Notes under the pieces: model-generated | The model's input: only the letters and a program-made list of their open reading frames with translations | Told to the model about the DNA's origin: nothing | Databases searched by the model: none | NCBI RefSeq assembly: GCF_036785885.1 | Contig: NC_092322.1 | Location: 16,452,466 to 16,516,465, forward strand | DNA: 64,000 bases | Reading direction: 5' to 3' | From: Coffea arabica | Lineage: Eukaryota > Streptophyta > Magnoliopsida > Gentianales > Rubiaceae | In this document: positions 1 to 10,089 of the stretch, piece by piece | How positions within the stretch are numbered: position 1 is the first letter of the stretch | How the letters are laid out: each line of letters begins with the position of its first letter | Program-made: the position numbers and the translations under genes

Positions 1-1160
1 CTCTTAATCACACGGGGTCCGACTTGCTCTTCTTATTTTCTCGTTTTCTAAAGGAAACAAACTCCCAATTGAAAAAGGAAACATTCTAAAGAGATAATAC
101 TTAATTGTTTCCTAATTCAACTCTACAACTAACAAAGATAATTAAAGTCGTTCAAATTCATCAAAGATGTCCATATTTGACTCGAACTAAGAAATCTCTA
201 TGCGCGACAAATTCCCGAGTCTTCTGGACTTGAATATAGGTCCCGAACGTACCACTATCAAATTAGTTAAAAATTGTCCCTTTTAATCATGTTTTGGTTA
301 TTTTTCTACAATTTAGCACCATTAACCAAATATAAGTAGAATCACTCAATTAAAATAATATTTGACTAAAATCAAGCGAAAAATAATTATAAATTTAGCA
401 ACAAATTATGACCTATCAGGAACTTATATTTAAAAATGTATCTGCCAAATTTCACTTTGTGAGCTTTTTTTTTAATCTTTTTTTTTATGAACAGCTGTAC
501 TTTTTGTGGTTTTTAATTAATAGGCATCCTGTACATTGGCAAGTATATAAAACTAATTAGTTATTACAATACATTTCATTTTTACCCCTCTCAAGCAAGA
601 ATAAGAGCCTTCAAATGGCAGCATCGGCACCAGAGGAAAACACCCAAGGAACAGAGACAGGATTTCCCATTGTCGCCATCTTTTCCTTTGCCTGCATGGT
701 CTGATCAAGTCTTGTTTTATCCAAATGATACCAGTAATATTCAACTTCTCATAGTCAATATGCCATTGAGGAAGACGATAGATCATAGTCAAAGATTTTG
801 CAACTTTTTTTGACATATGTGCCCTATGGTTTTTAACTCAAGTGCAAAGGAACTCTCGGCAGTCTCAGTTGGCTCGGGGTTTGGGATTCCAGTTTCTTGA
901 TTAATTGATGGCATCTGATAAGAGAGAATTATTGAACATAAGATGCCACGACAGATGGACACAAACAACAGCTAGAATCACAAACTAAAGCTTTTAAGCA
1001 ATTCCATCTTGTGTGGTAACGCATGTTTTGCACTCAGTAAGGTAGTCAAGCTAACAGCCATCTAACATTGCCATATTTGAGCCAATACAACAGATATCAA
1101 GCTCATCTAAAGTCTCAAATCAGCTAGTGATCATTGATGAACAAAACTTCTGGCAATTGA
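1..1160. other. AT-rich flank, no gene recognised
   Basis: No complete gene is visible. A short open stretch at about 615-704 on the plus strand starts with ATG and reads MAASAPEENTQGTETG followed by a hydrophobic run, then stops. It could be a first-exon remnant but is too short to identify. The sequence does not belong to the duplicated PPR units, which begin farther right. Confidence 0.4.
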
Positions 1161-1409
1161 GGAGACGATGTAGATTTAACTGGACTGCTACATCAGACTG
1201 AAAATCCAACTGCTGAATCTCAAGACAAGGGACAGTTTTTCTACCTCGACAATTATGGTACACGAGTTGCTGTTGTTTTAGCATCTCATACCGCTGCTGG
1301 TTTGTTGGGATTTATGTTCATCAACATAACTGTGATGCAAAATGAAGCTTATGATAAAACAAGCAGGTTAAGGAACAAATATTTTTTCATTCGACGATTA
1401 ACTACATGA
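1161..1409 (+). pseudogene. Coding-like remnant of unknown family
   Basis: Eighty-two codons stay open between TGA at 1158-1160 and TGA at 1407-1409. The middle reads like real protein, for example DNYGTRVAVVLASHTAAGLL, with an amphipathic to hydrophobic segment. There is no start codon at the left end. A CAG|GTTAAG donor-like site near 1366 suggests an exon fragment. I do not recognise the family. A degenerate echo of part of it (the 'ttctacctcgacaat' stretch near 1236) occurs at about 9293-9312, at the start of the second duplication unit, so it probably belonged to the ancestral duplicated block. A chance open frame remains possible. Confidence 0.25.
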
Positions 1410-1515
1410 AAAACTAGCAATTCAATATATTATCTTGAGCAGTCTGCCTATGAAATTAACCTTTCTCAAGCTTAAAAACTCTAACACGGTTAGGAGTAAA
1501 CATCCATAACTAAAC

Positions 1516-4500
1516 AATATTAAGAGCAACTTATTGACCGATTCTGATCTCTTTCAGCTATTTAACTTGAAAATTACTAGTAGACTCCAACCATGAGTAA
1601 CTTATTGACCGATTTAAACATATTTATTTCCCCAAAACTGCAAGAAGTTACTCAGCATCAACTGAGACCATCTTATTAGGAATAGATACAAGGGGAGTCC
1701 CTCAACAAAATTTTTACTCCCAATACTTTCATCAATTTCTTTAATTTTACGATTCTGATCTCTTTCTAGTACATTTTATAATTCACAGGAAGTCTTAGCT
1801 AGTCATCCATCTAATAGATCACAAATTGACAATTATGCCTGACAAATCTTCTGAACAGCTAAATGAGAGATAAAACAACCTTAGAGCTAGAGACATGATC
1901 AGAAGAGTTGCTATATGCTAGTGTGAAGTTTAATGAGTTTCTGTGGAAAAGCATTCTCTATGGGATTTCTTGGAGCTAAGCTGGCATAGTATTTATAAAG
2001 GACACAAATCATACACCAATAATTAGCTTTTGTCAACTTTACAAGAACATAGAGAGTACTACTGCAGTGCTAAAAGTGATTAAGAGTGTGCTATACTAAA
2101 CATTTGATGATTCTCCGGTTGTTTATAGAAGGCAAAACCAGAACAGATCCAGGGTGTCCTGACCAACAGACCAAACAGGCAGAGCCACAAGTTTTTTTGG
2201 TTAGGTGGCCAGAGGCGCTAATTTATTTGCAGAAGATGTTTATTGCTCAAAAGTAGAAGATCACGGTCAAAATGATCCATGAACTCAAAATTGCCAAAGA
2301 GATAAACTACTAAATGGTACTTGATGCACTCTACAATACAGCCACATATCCTTTTGGAGAACTAAAAGCAGGAAGGAAGAAAGTTGACATTGGGACTAAA
2401 TACCATAGCAGAAAACCCTATGCCAAGTAATTTCAAAGACATAATACTCTGGGACTTCCACTTTAAGTAATTAAATCAAATTGGCAAGGTCAAACCTGTA
2501 AAATAAGGCCACTGGATGAAGGAAAAATAAGGTGACATGCCAGGGCCACCGGAGGAAGGAAGTTAAAATACAGCGGCATACAACAAGAGAAAAAACACAA
2601 GTTCAGGCTACTACATCAAAATAAACATAAGTCAGCATACAGCAAAAATATAAAATCGAGTTGCCATTTTGAGAAAACCCAATCAAGCAGAAAATTTGGC
2701 AACTGGGGAGGAGTTCGCAGTGATATTGGTGGCACTATTGAGGATAAATCATAGGATGGCACAAGGTCTAAGGAAAGGCATTGCATATCATTCCGGCTCT
2801 GATTCAGATGAACTTGGTTCAACATCCAACGAAATTCAAATCCAATTCCCAAGTGGTTTGGTCCAGGATCTCAATTCAATTGATTGCAGGACAAAGCTCT
2901 TTCAAATTAATGTTGGCTTTGGATTGGCTGTTATAAGAATGACCATCTAGATTGGGGTTTCCTTGAAATGCAACACAGTGCAAGCCATGGAGGTTCTCTC
3001 TTGTATACTCTCCTCTTGAACAAAATTGCAGCAGCCGTGGTAGATATAAGCAGTAAGTCCCAAGAGTAGGGGGTGCAAGACAACTGAATCAAACGCTACA
3101 AGAAACTTTCTAATGAGAATTGAAACTAGAGACAACCAACTCAAGAAACTAGACCTACTAACTGATTAAGGAAGAAACGAAGTCTGCCAAAGACAAAGAT
3201 TAGTTTGCAATCACACAAGTGTACTGATAGCAGTTTGACACATAAGCAAAAATAAGCCAAATAGAACTATGGTGTAAAACTTTGACAAATAAGCCAAATA
3301 GATAGATCACAAGCACAAATAGATTATTTACAATTACTGAAAGGTCATTCATATCACTGCAGATCATGCCCAATAATGACTAGGAAAAACAAAAACAAAT
3401 ATCTCATTTCCACCTCAGTAACCAATAAGACCTTATCAAACAAATTTTATGACTAACAAAAAATGGTTACTAGTATTCAAGAAACAAATTCAGCATCTTC
3501 ATTCCATGCTGAGTATCTTTTCAGTAAATAATTCAAATTTACTGCATACTGTAGGAAAGAATATTGTGATGAAATTCTTTGGAAACTAAACCAGCTACAT
3601 AGAATAGATGCTACTAGAAAAATCCCATTTATAGAATACTTTTATCACACACTATTTTCCCACATTCAGAAACAAGATTACGTTTTCCATCTTACAATTT
3701 GGATATTGGTGCACAAAATTGGGAATAATCCTCTAAAGCTATTAGAAAAGATAACTAAGTTGTCAGTAGGACTGCAAAATTTTTTCGATAAACATGATTT
3801 TGATTCATCATAAAACAGCAGAGATTTAGAAAAAGACAAGGCACAGCAAGTAATATTTAGACTGTTCTCTTGCATGTTCACTTGCATATTCATAAAACTT
3901 CAAAGACTTGTCATTAAATGTTTGTCACCAAGAAATAAAATAAAACAAATTAAAATGAAGACTTGCCCTTAATTTTCTTTCAACTTTATTTGAACAGATG
4001 TTATATAGGATGTGGTTTGAAGTAATTTTTGCAGTTTAGACTCATCCATCTGAGAATGGTAAGATAGCAATTAATGGACTTTCAGTCAAAATAGGGCACC
4101 CGTATAGCTTTTCCTCGATAAGTACTATATCTCAATCATGAAATATAGCGATTAAATATTAATAACTTCAATTGAAATCACATTCTCTGTAAAATTGAAT
4201 AAACTTGATTTTAACCTCTAACTATATCTTACATTCTTAACGAGCCTGCATGATAGATTAGATCCAAAAAAGTATAAGGCATAGTCCTAGTTTTGCTGGA
4301 GTTCGACATTCATATTGAGAAGTGGGAGTATTCCGCTAGTTTTTTTTTTTTTAAATCGAATGTGCTAAATTGATTTTTAAACTAGCACAAAGTCAATGGC
4401 ATTTTAGTCGTGCACGTGAAGACAGTGTGGAAGAATAATTTTCAACATGAGCAAGAAGATTTAATTTTCTGAACAGCATCCAAAAACATGTGACCATCAT

Positions 4501-5946
4501 TCTCTTTGCAACACATGACCCATCGCTAAATAGTGCATGCAGTATCAAAATCATGGAAACAAAATCTACACAAAAGAGCTATATGGCAGATAAAAAAAAG
4601 ATCACTTCTCAACATTGTTTATAGGTCACTAGACAGTTTACTTCTTCCACAGCCAATAGATATGATCCATCATTCTTCAGCATAAGATACTTAGCTAAAA
4701 CATAATTATAAAGCAATAAAATTTGTTTGCTAGAGTAATTTAAAAAATTAGTCTTAATCACTTTAACCGAATCCTTTCATATAAAATTCATCATAACTAT
4801 GTCCATACATTTTAATACCTAATTAATTGTCTCTCTCCAGTCTAAGCTGAAGTCAAATCTTCACACTGCTATACAAATTCCACTGCTCTCCTGCTCTGCC
4901 AGAATTTTAAAAAAAAATGATAGAAACGAAACTTGGTAGACTAGAAAAGTATATTATTACCATTGTGATGTGCCAGTAAGTTTTTTTTTTTTTAAACTAT
5001 TGCAGATGGTGACCTAATAGCAGTTGTGCAATAAAAACCTATTCTTTAATTATTATTTTAACTTAGGAACAACCAAATACTAAGATAGAAACCCATAATC
5101 AGGTATATTGTCAAAAAACGGAGAGTTTCTTGGATGAACTATTCCAAGTTATTGCAAAAGAACGATATTTTTGCCACACTCCTACTGAATGTCTATACAA
5201 TTTAGTATAGCATTGACAATTAGAGGGGAAGTGGTCAGAATACTTTTTTCTGGATCATGCTTAAAGAGTTTGGGTACAGTCAAATGCAGTGAAAAAAAAA
5301 TCAATAACCATGACTATCCTAGGGACCTCAAACTATGAATCCAAAGCAAGAAACTGGTCTAGAAAGTTTTTACACTTATAAACTGGCTGCAACTTTGGCA
5401 CCACTTAAGAATCAAAATAAAATTAACAATTTTATCTTAGAAAAAATTTCTTGAAATTGCAGAAATGCAGCTTAAAACTTTTCCGGAAATTCAAAGTCAC
5501 AAACTATATTTGCATATGAGATTTCATTTCTTATTTACAACAAATTAAAATATTAGTTATCCAAAGTAAAATTGACAGGGAAGCTAAAGTTCCAACACCC
5601 ATGAAAAACGAAGAAAAAATAACCTGTACAAGTTACCACTTAAGTTATATGCCACACTAAGGTTCTCCATGGAAAGATCGACAAGAGGTCTCTCATAAGA
5701 AGTGGTACAAATCCAATTAATGGAAGCAGATTTCTTTGATCTGCTACACTTATCAATTGAACTTCCGGAAGCAAAGCGGCTTCACCACCAAACCGGAGAT
5801 CTTTGACGTGTTTCACAAAATACGACCAACAGATCTCCTCTAAGGTTCAATTGCATCAAAGATGATAAGTGACAACAGGATCCAAACGATAGTTCCAACA
5901 AATTAAAGTTTAGGGGTCAAAAAACTGCAGGGCCAACACGTTACAA
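1516..5946. other. 3' flank of PPR copy 1, no intact gene
   Basis: Non-coding, AT-rich DNA shared with 9311-14045 and, in patches, with the 3' flanks of copies 4 and 5. A block at about 2660-2960 is conserved in all four flanks (10585-10830, 43330-43530, 53565-53770). It has no intact reading frame and no recognised family. Short open frames here are not supported as genes. Confidence 0.5.
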
Positions 5947-7896
5947 CTAATGTGAAGGTCCTCTTTGTCCCCCATCCATGAACTTCTTGCTATTGGGATC
6001 AATCTTCAGCATCAACATTAGCACAGAAGGATTGTTCTGATTCTCAGCAGATAAATCAAGCAAAATGGAACACGTAGATGCATCCAAAGAGAATCCTCTG
6101 TGAACCATTTCTTCGTAATAGGCCATTGCGTCCTCATAATGACCTCCCTTAAGGAGTCCTTGCAGAATGACATTGTATGCAACACTATCTGCCAAGCAAC
6201 CGTTCTCTTCCATTTTTTCAAAGAGCTCTTTAGCTTCCACAAGCAAACCTTCTGAAAGTAGGCCAGCAATCATGATGCTGTATGTCAAAACATTAGGGTC
6301 CAGTCCTTTGAGTGAGAGATTTTTGAAAAGATCTCGGGCACTATCGACCCTCCTGCATTTGCACAACCCATCAAGCATGATAGTGTACATTCCAATGTGA
6401 AGATCTGTTCCATTGGCTTGGGTTGCATGGAATAACTCCAATGCTTCATCGACATGTCCAGTCTTGCATAATCCATCCAGTACCACACAGTAAGTGTGAA
6501 AATCAGGCTTCATGCCTGAAGCTTGCATCTCATTGAAAATTTCTCGTGCACTAAGATACCTTCCGGAACTAAATAACCCCTGCAACACAGTGTTATAAAT
6601 AACAATATTAGGTGTTAAACCTTTATGTGGAATCTCTCGAAAGAGCTTCATGGCTGCATTCACTTTCTTGGTCTTGTAATAGGCATTTATCAGAATACCA
6701 TAGCAATGGAGATGAGGTGTAAGGCCGCTAGCAACCATGGTATCAAAAACTCTCCTTGCGTCATCTATTCGCCTCTGTAAACAGTACCCATTCATTAAGG
6801 AACTGTATGTGACCACGTCGGGATTTCGACCTTGCTGGATCATGATCCGGACTACCTCTTCAGCATCTTCTATATGCCCGTCCTTACATAGTGCATCCAC
6901 CACTATACTTAAAGTAATAACATCTGGAACAATTTTATAAACCTTCATCTCAGAAAAGAGCTTGTCAACGTCCTTCCATCTGCTTAAGTTGCACAGACCT
7001 TGAATCAAACTACTGTAAGTGACAACATTGGGGGGAATGTCCTTTTCAATCATCTCCAGTAACAGGGCAAGAGCTTCATCAACCATTTTATCCTTGCACA
7101 AGCTATCCATGATGGTATTATACATAATTGCATCAGGTTTACAAGGACTTCCTCGTTTTTCCATTGCTCTGAGGAATTCAATGGCTGTTTGAGTGTTTCC
7201 TGCCTTACAGAGCCCATCTATCACAATGCCCAACATAGTTTCATTGGGTTTACAAAGTTTTTCTTTGATTATCTTTTTGAACAATTCTTGCGCCTCAGGA
7301 ACCTTATGGTCTCGGAAGAGTCCCTTAAGTAAAGTGCTAAAGGTGACCACATTAGGGACAAAACCACGTTTGAAGAAGCCAGACAATGTAGAAAAAGCTA
7401 AATCCACTCGGCCCACAACGCAGCAACAATTAATCATTATATTAAGGGTGGCCTCATCAACAGGAATGCCCTGGACACACATATCTCTAAAAAGGGAAAT
7501 AACTGAAGAATAATGATTCTTCATCTTAACAATACAAGTCAGCATTTGATTGAATTGAATAACGGAAGGCAGAGGCCTCATCCGAGCCATCCGCTCGAAC
7601 AAGCTCAAAGCATCATCAAGACTGTTGACATTATTAATATCATCATTCCTTAATTCAGGTTGAAATTTCAGAGCTTTTTCAGAAGAACTCTTAAATTTAC
7701 TACTACTAGCAGAATAAAAAGCCAAATGGGGTTTATGGTTTGGGAATGCAGAGAGGAATGATGCAAGAGTAGTACAACCTGCAGGAGCAGGAGTACCTAA
7801 CGAAGCCGCTGCTCCCTGAGACCGAGCAATGGAAACAATCACCCCAGAAGAAGCTCTTCTCTGCATCGTCGTCGTCTTCATCATCATCATCCCCAT
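5947..7896 (-). CDS. Restorer-of-fertility-like P-class PPR protein, copy 1
   Basis: A 649-residue intronless protein, predicted to bind mitochondrial RNA and act in transcript processing or translation control. The family (RFL-PPR) includes fertility restorers that silence cytoplasmic male sterility genes. Residues 1-60 are rich in Met, Arg, Ser and Ala and lack acidic residues early, like a mitochondrial presequence. The RFL entry block is at about 91-111 (SLDDALSLFERMARMRPLPS). Fourteen complete motifs of 35-37 residues span 112-605, and a partial fifteenth spans 606-649. Code residues (5/35) of motifs 1-14 are ND, NN, SN, GD, NN, SD, SD, SH, GN, ND, CH, TN, SD, ND. No LAGLIDADG, SMR or DYW domain follows. 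The start is the first ATG in a GAT/GAC triplet run; Met11 is an alternative. The target RNA is unknown. Family call is firm; restorer activity is inference. Confidence 0.93.
   Translation of the reverse strand: MGMMMMKTTTMQRRASSGVIVSIARSQGAAASLGTPAPAGCTTLASFLSAFPNHKPHLAFYSASSSKFKSSSEKALKFQPELRNDDINNVNSLDDALSLFERMARMRPLPSVIQFNQMLTCIVKMKNHYSSVISLFRDMCVQGIPVDEATLNIMINCCCVVGRVDLAFSTLSGFFKRGFVPNVVTFSTLLKGLFRDHKVPEAQELFKKIIKEKLCKPNETMLGIVIDGLCKAGNTQTAIEFLRAMEKRGSPCKPDAIMYNTIMDSLCKDKMVDEALALLLEMIEKDIPPNVVTYSSLIQGLCNLSRWKDVDKLFSEMKVYKIVPDVITLSIVVDALCKDGHIEDAEEVVRIMIQQGRNPDVVTYSSLMNGYCLQRRIDDARRVFDTMVASGLTPHLHCYGILINAYYKTKKVNAAMKLFREIPHKGLTPNIVIYNTVLQGLFSSGRYLSAREIFNEMQASGMKPDFHTYCVVLDGLCKTGHVDEALELFHATQANGTDLHIGMYTIMLDGLCKCRRVDSARDLFKNLSLKGLDPNVLTYSIMIAGLLSEGLLVEAKELFEKMEENGCLADSVAYNVILQGLLKGGHYEDAMAYYEEMVHRGFSLDASTCSILLDLSAENQNNPSVLMLMLKIDPNSKKFMDGGQRGPSH
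7864..7896 (-). repeat. Trinucleotide run at the start codon of PPR copy 1
   Basis: Read on the minus strand, repeated ATG and then ACG triplets encode the MMMMKTTTM start. Copies 2 and 3 share the run with one-triplet length differences; copies 4 and 5 lack it (MMAMQRR and MAMRRR). The run gives several in-frame start codons, so the annotated start is a convention. Confidence 0.7.
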
Positions 7897-8484
7897 CGTC
7901 TTCCGGTCTCAAATGAACTAATTGCTGGGATTTTTTCAGGCAAATTCTGAAGTTCGGTTGTTGAAAATTATTTTCTGAGGTAAATCCAGGCAATTGCGCT
8001 TGCTTTCTCAATTACGACGTCGTCACAGTGTCGGATATTAAAGCTCAATCAAAAGCCTGGCAATGCCCAAACCCCCCTTTTTTTTATAAAAAGAAAAAAA
8101 AAAAGAGAGGCTATTTTGTAAAAGGTGAATGGGATGGTATTTGTTGATTATGAATGATGATATTGTTGTTATTATTGCAACCCTTGATTAAGATAAACAT
8201 GATTGTTGTTATATTTGAACATAGAAAAGATACATTTTTCAAAGCAATTAAATACTACCCAAAAAATTTTGAGCCATTAAGTATAATTTTATTTGGGCAA
8301 GTTTAAGGTTATAATTTAGTCAAACTATTTGACTAAAACTTGCACGTAGTTTAGTCAAAAGTTTGACTTCGGTGTTCATCAAGTTCAAGCGCAGGTGGGG
8401 TGTTGGTGACGTGACAATGATGTCGAAGGTGGATAGAAGAGATGAAGGGTGGTGGGTGGTGGTTTTTTTAATCTTTAAAATATA
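7897..8484. other. 5' flank of PPR copy 1
   Basis: The proximal 200 bp are shared with copies 2 and 3 and probably hold the promoter. Beyond that lies AT-rich DNA with poly-A/T runs and no coding sequence. Homology to 16190-17170 and 30830-31150 continues up to the MITE insertion. Confidence 0.5.
8014..8023. promoter_or_regulatory. Conserved palindrome ACGACGTCGT upstream of copy 1
   Basis: A perfect 10-bp palindrome with a GACGTC core (C-box/bZIP-like), 118-127 bp before the ATG. The same sequence lies at the same distance upstream of copy 2 and at 114-123 bp upstream of copy 3. It is absent upstream of copies 4 and 5. A regulatory role is inferred from position and the core motif only; shared ancestry of the block could also explain the conservation. 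Confidence 0.4.
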
Positions 8485-8836
8485 CTCCCTCCGTCCCGTT
8501 TTGTTAGTCTTGATTTTTTTTTTTCACACAGATTAAGAAAGTGTAATTAATTTGGTTGGAAACGTAAATTTAGATTAATAATTTCCTAAAATACCCTTAT
8601 GCTAATCACGAAGAGTGCCAATTAATATCAGTTACAGCTAATGGGTTAGCATCGGAGAAACTCAATGTATTCAATGTAGTGGGTTAGTATTTAATAACAA
8701 TGTATTAATAACAAGATATTTAATAAGGGTATTTTAGACAATTTAAAAGATTACTACATTTTTTAATGGGAAAGTGGATTACAATTTGGGATAGACGAAA
8801 AAGGAAAACAAGACTATCAAAGTGGGACGAAGGGAG
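8485..8836. mobile_element. Stowaway-like MITE (Tc1/mariner type)
   Basis: Terminal inverted repeats begin CTCCCTCCGTCCC and end GGGACGAAGGGAG, flanked by TA on both sides (8483-8484 and 8837-8838). The 352-bp interior is AT-rich and encodes nothing. Duplicated flanks at about 17185 and 31153 show the empty site: the sequence runs straight from 'aaaatata' into 'c(c/t)ctcataaaat', which confirms the boundaries and the TA duplication. The insertion is private to unit A, so it came after the block duplicated. Confidence 0.88.
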
Positions 8837-9813
8837 TACCTTCATAAAATTTTAAATTTTAAAACACCGCAACAAATAACTATAATAAAAGTTTTTTTTT
8901 ATATGCAATACTATAGTTTAGTATTTCATAAATAACTCAAAAAAAAAACCTAATCAATCTAGAGCCTCTAATATTAGACTAATAAACTACCTCTTACATT
9001 TTTTAACTTATATTGATTTGTACTTACCCTTTTTAGTAAAATTAGAGTGACGTAGCTTATTTTAGTCTAAAATTAGAGTCTTCTTGATGTGACGTCGAAT
9101 TTTTGCCCGTTGTGTTGTTTTAAGAGTTTGTGAAAAGGGGGAAAAAAAAGAATGTAAAGATTTGGAGGGAGAAAAATAAAAAGAAACTAGGAGCAACACG
9201 TAACTTGTTTTTACTACTTGATAACACAGCGAATCAACCACTGAGCTCAGTGGCCACCCTTAGGCTGCAGGGGTTAATTGTTTCTACCTGGACACTGTTT
9301 CTACCTTGACAATATGAAGAGCAACTTATTGACCGATTCTGATCTCTTTCAGCTATTTAACTTGAAAATTACTAGTAGACTCCAACCATGAGTAACTTAT
9401 TGACCGATTTAAACATATTTATTTCCCCAAAACTGCAAGAAGTTACTCAGCATCAACTGAGACCATCTTATTAGGAATAGATACACGGGGAGTCCCTCAA
9501 CAAAATTTTTTCTCCCAATACTTTCATCAATTTGTTTTTTAATTTTACGATTCTGATCTCTTTCTAGTACATTTTATAATGCACAGGAAGTCTTAGCTAG
9601 TCATCCATCTAATAGATCACAAATTGACAATTATGCCTGACAAATCTTCTGAACAGCTAAATGAGAGATAAAACAACCTTAGAGCTAGAGACATGATCAG
9701 AAGAGTTGCTATATGCTAGTGTGAAGTTTAATGAGTTTCCGTGGAAAAGCATTCTCTATGGGATTTCTTGGAGCTAAGCTGGCATAGCATATATAAAGGA
9801 CACAAATCATACA

Positions 9814-10089
9814 CTCCCTCCGTCCCATTGAAAGTGTTATACTTTTCAAAATTGAAAGTGTTATACTTTTCATTTTGGGATGTCCCAAAACAATTGTCAT
9901 ATTACAAAAGTCAAAGCAACGTTTACACTCTCTTTCCAATATAACCCTTTTTTTTAGTCATACATTCAAATTTAATATTTGAATTTGTAAGGGCAAAATT
10001 GAAAAGAGAAACACAAACATCACAATCAAACCACTATTCTTAAAAAGTTGGATTCCCCAAACATAACCAAATAAATGGGACGGAGGGAG
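9814..10089. mobile_element. Stowaway-like MITE
   Basis: Ends CTCCCTCCGTCCCAT and ATGGGACGGAGGGAG are inverted repeats. TA follows the right end, while the left flank has CA next to TA, probably a mutated duplication. The 276-bp interior is AT-rich with a tandem 'attgaaagtgttatact' repeat near the left end. Unit A lacks it at the corresponding site near 2010-2167, where it has about 150 bp of other sequence instead. Confidence 0.8.

Larger units (their letters stand above)
1516..9290. repeat. Segmental duplication unit A (PPR copy 1 with flanks)
   Basis: This block repeats at 9311 onward with an offset of 7795 bp at its left edge. For example, the sequence beginning 'aagagcaacttattgacc' lies at 1522 and 9317. 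It contains the 3' flank, PPR copy 1 and the 5' flank. Similarity stays high over nearly the whole block, broken by indels and by mobile elements private to one unit: a MITE at 8485 in unit A and another at 9814 in unit B. Unequal crossing-over is the likely origin. Confidence 0.8.

Noticed and set aside
2669..2950. 93-residue plus-strand frame in the 3' flank of copy 1
   Set aside because: The frame is not kept in the homologous blocks at 10591, 43250 and 53547, so it is not a conserved coding sequence in this strand and frame.
7193..7513. Open frame opposite PPR copy 1, repeated opposite copies 2-5
   Set aside because: It is the complement of strongly conserved PPR codons and recurs only because the PPR genes are duplicated; it has no independent protein features.
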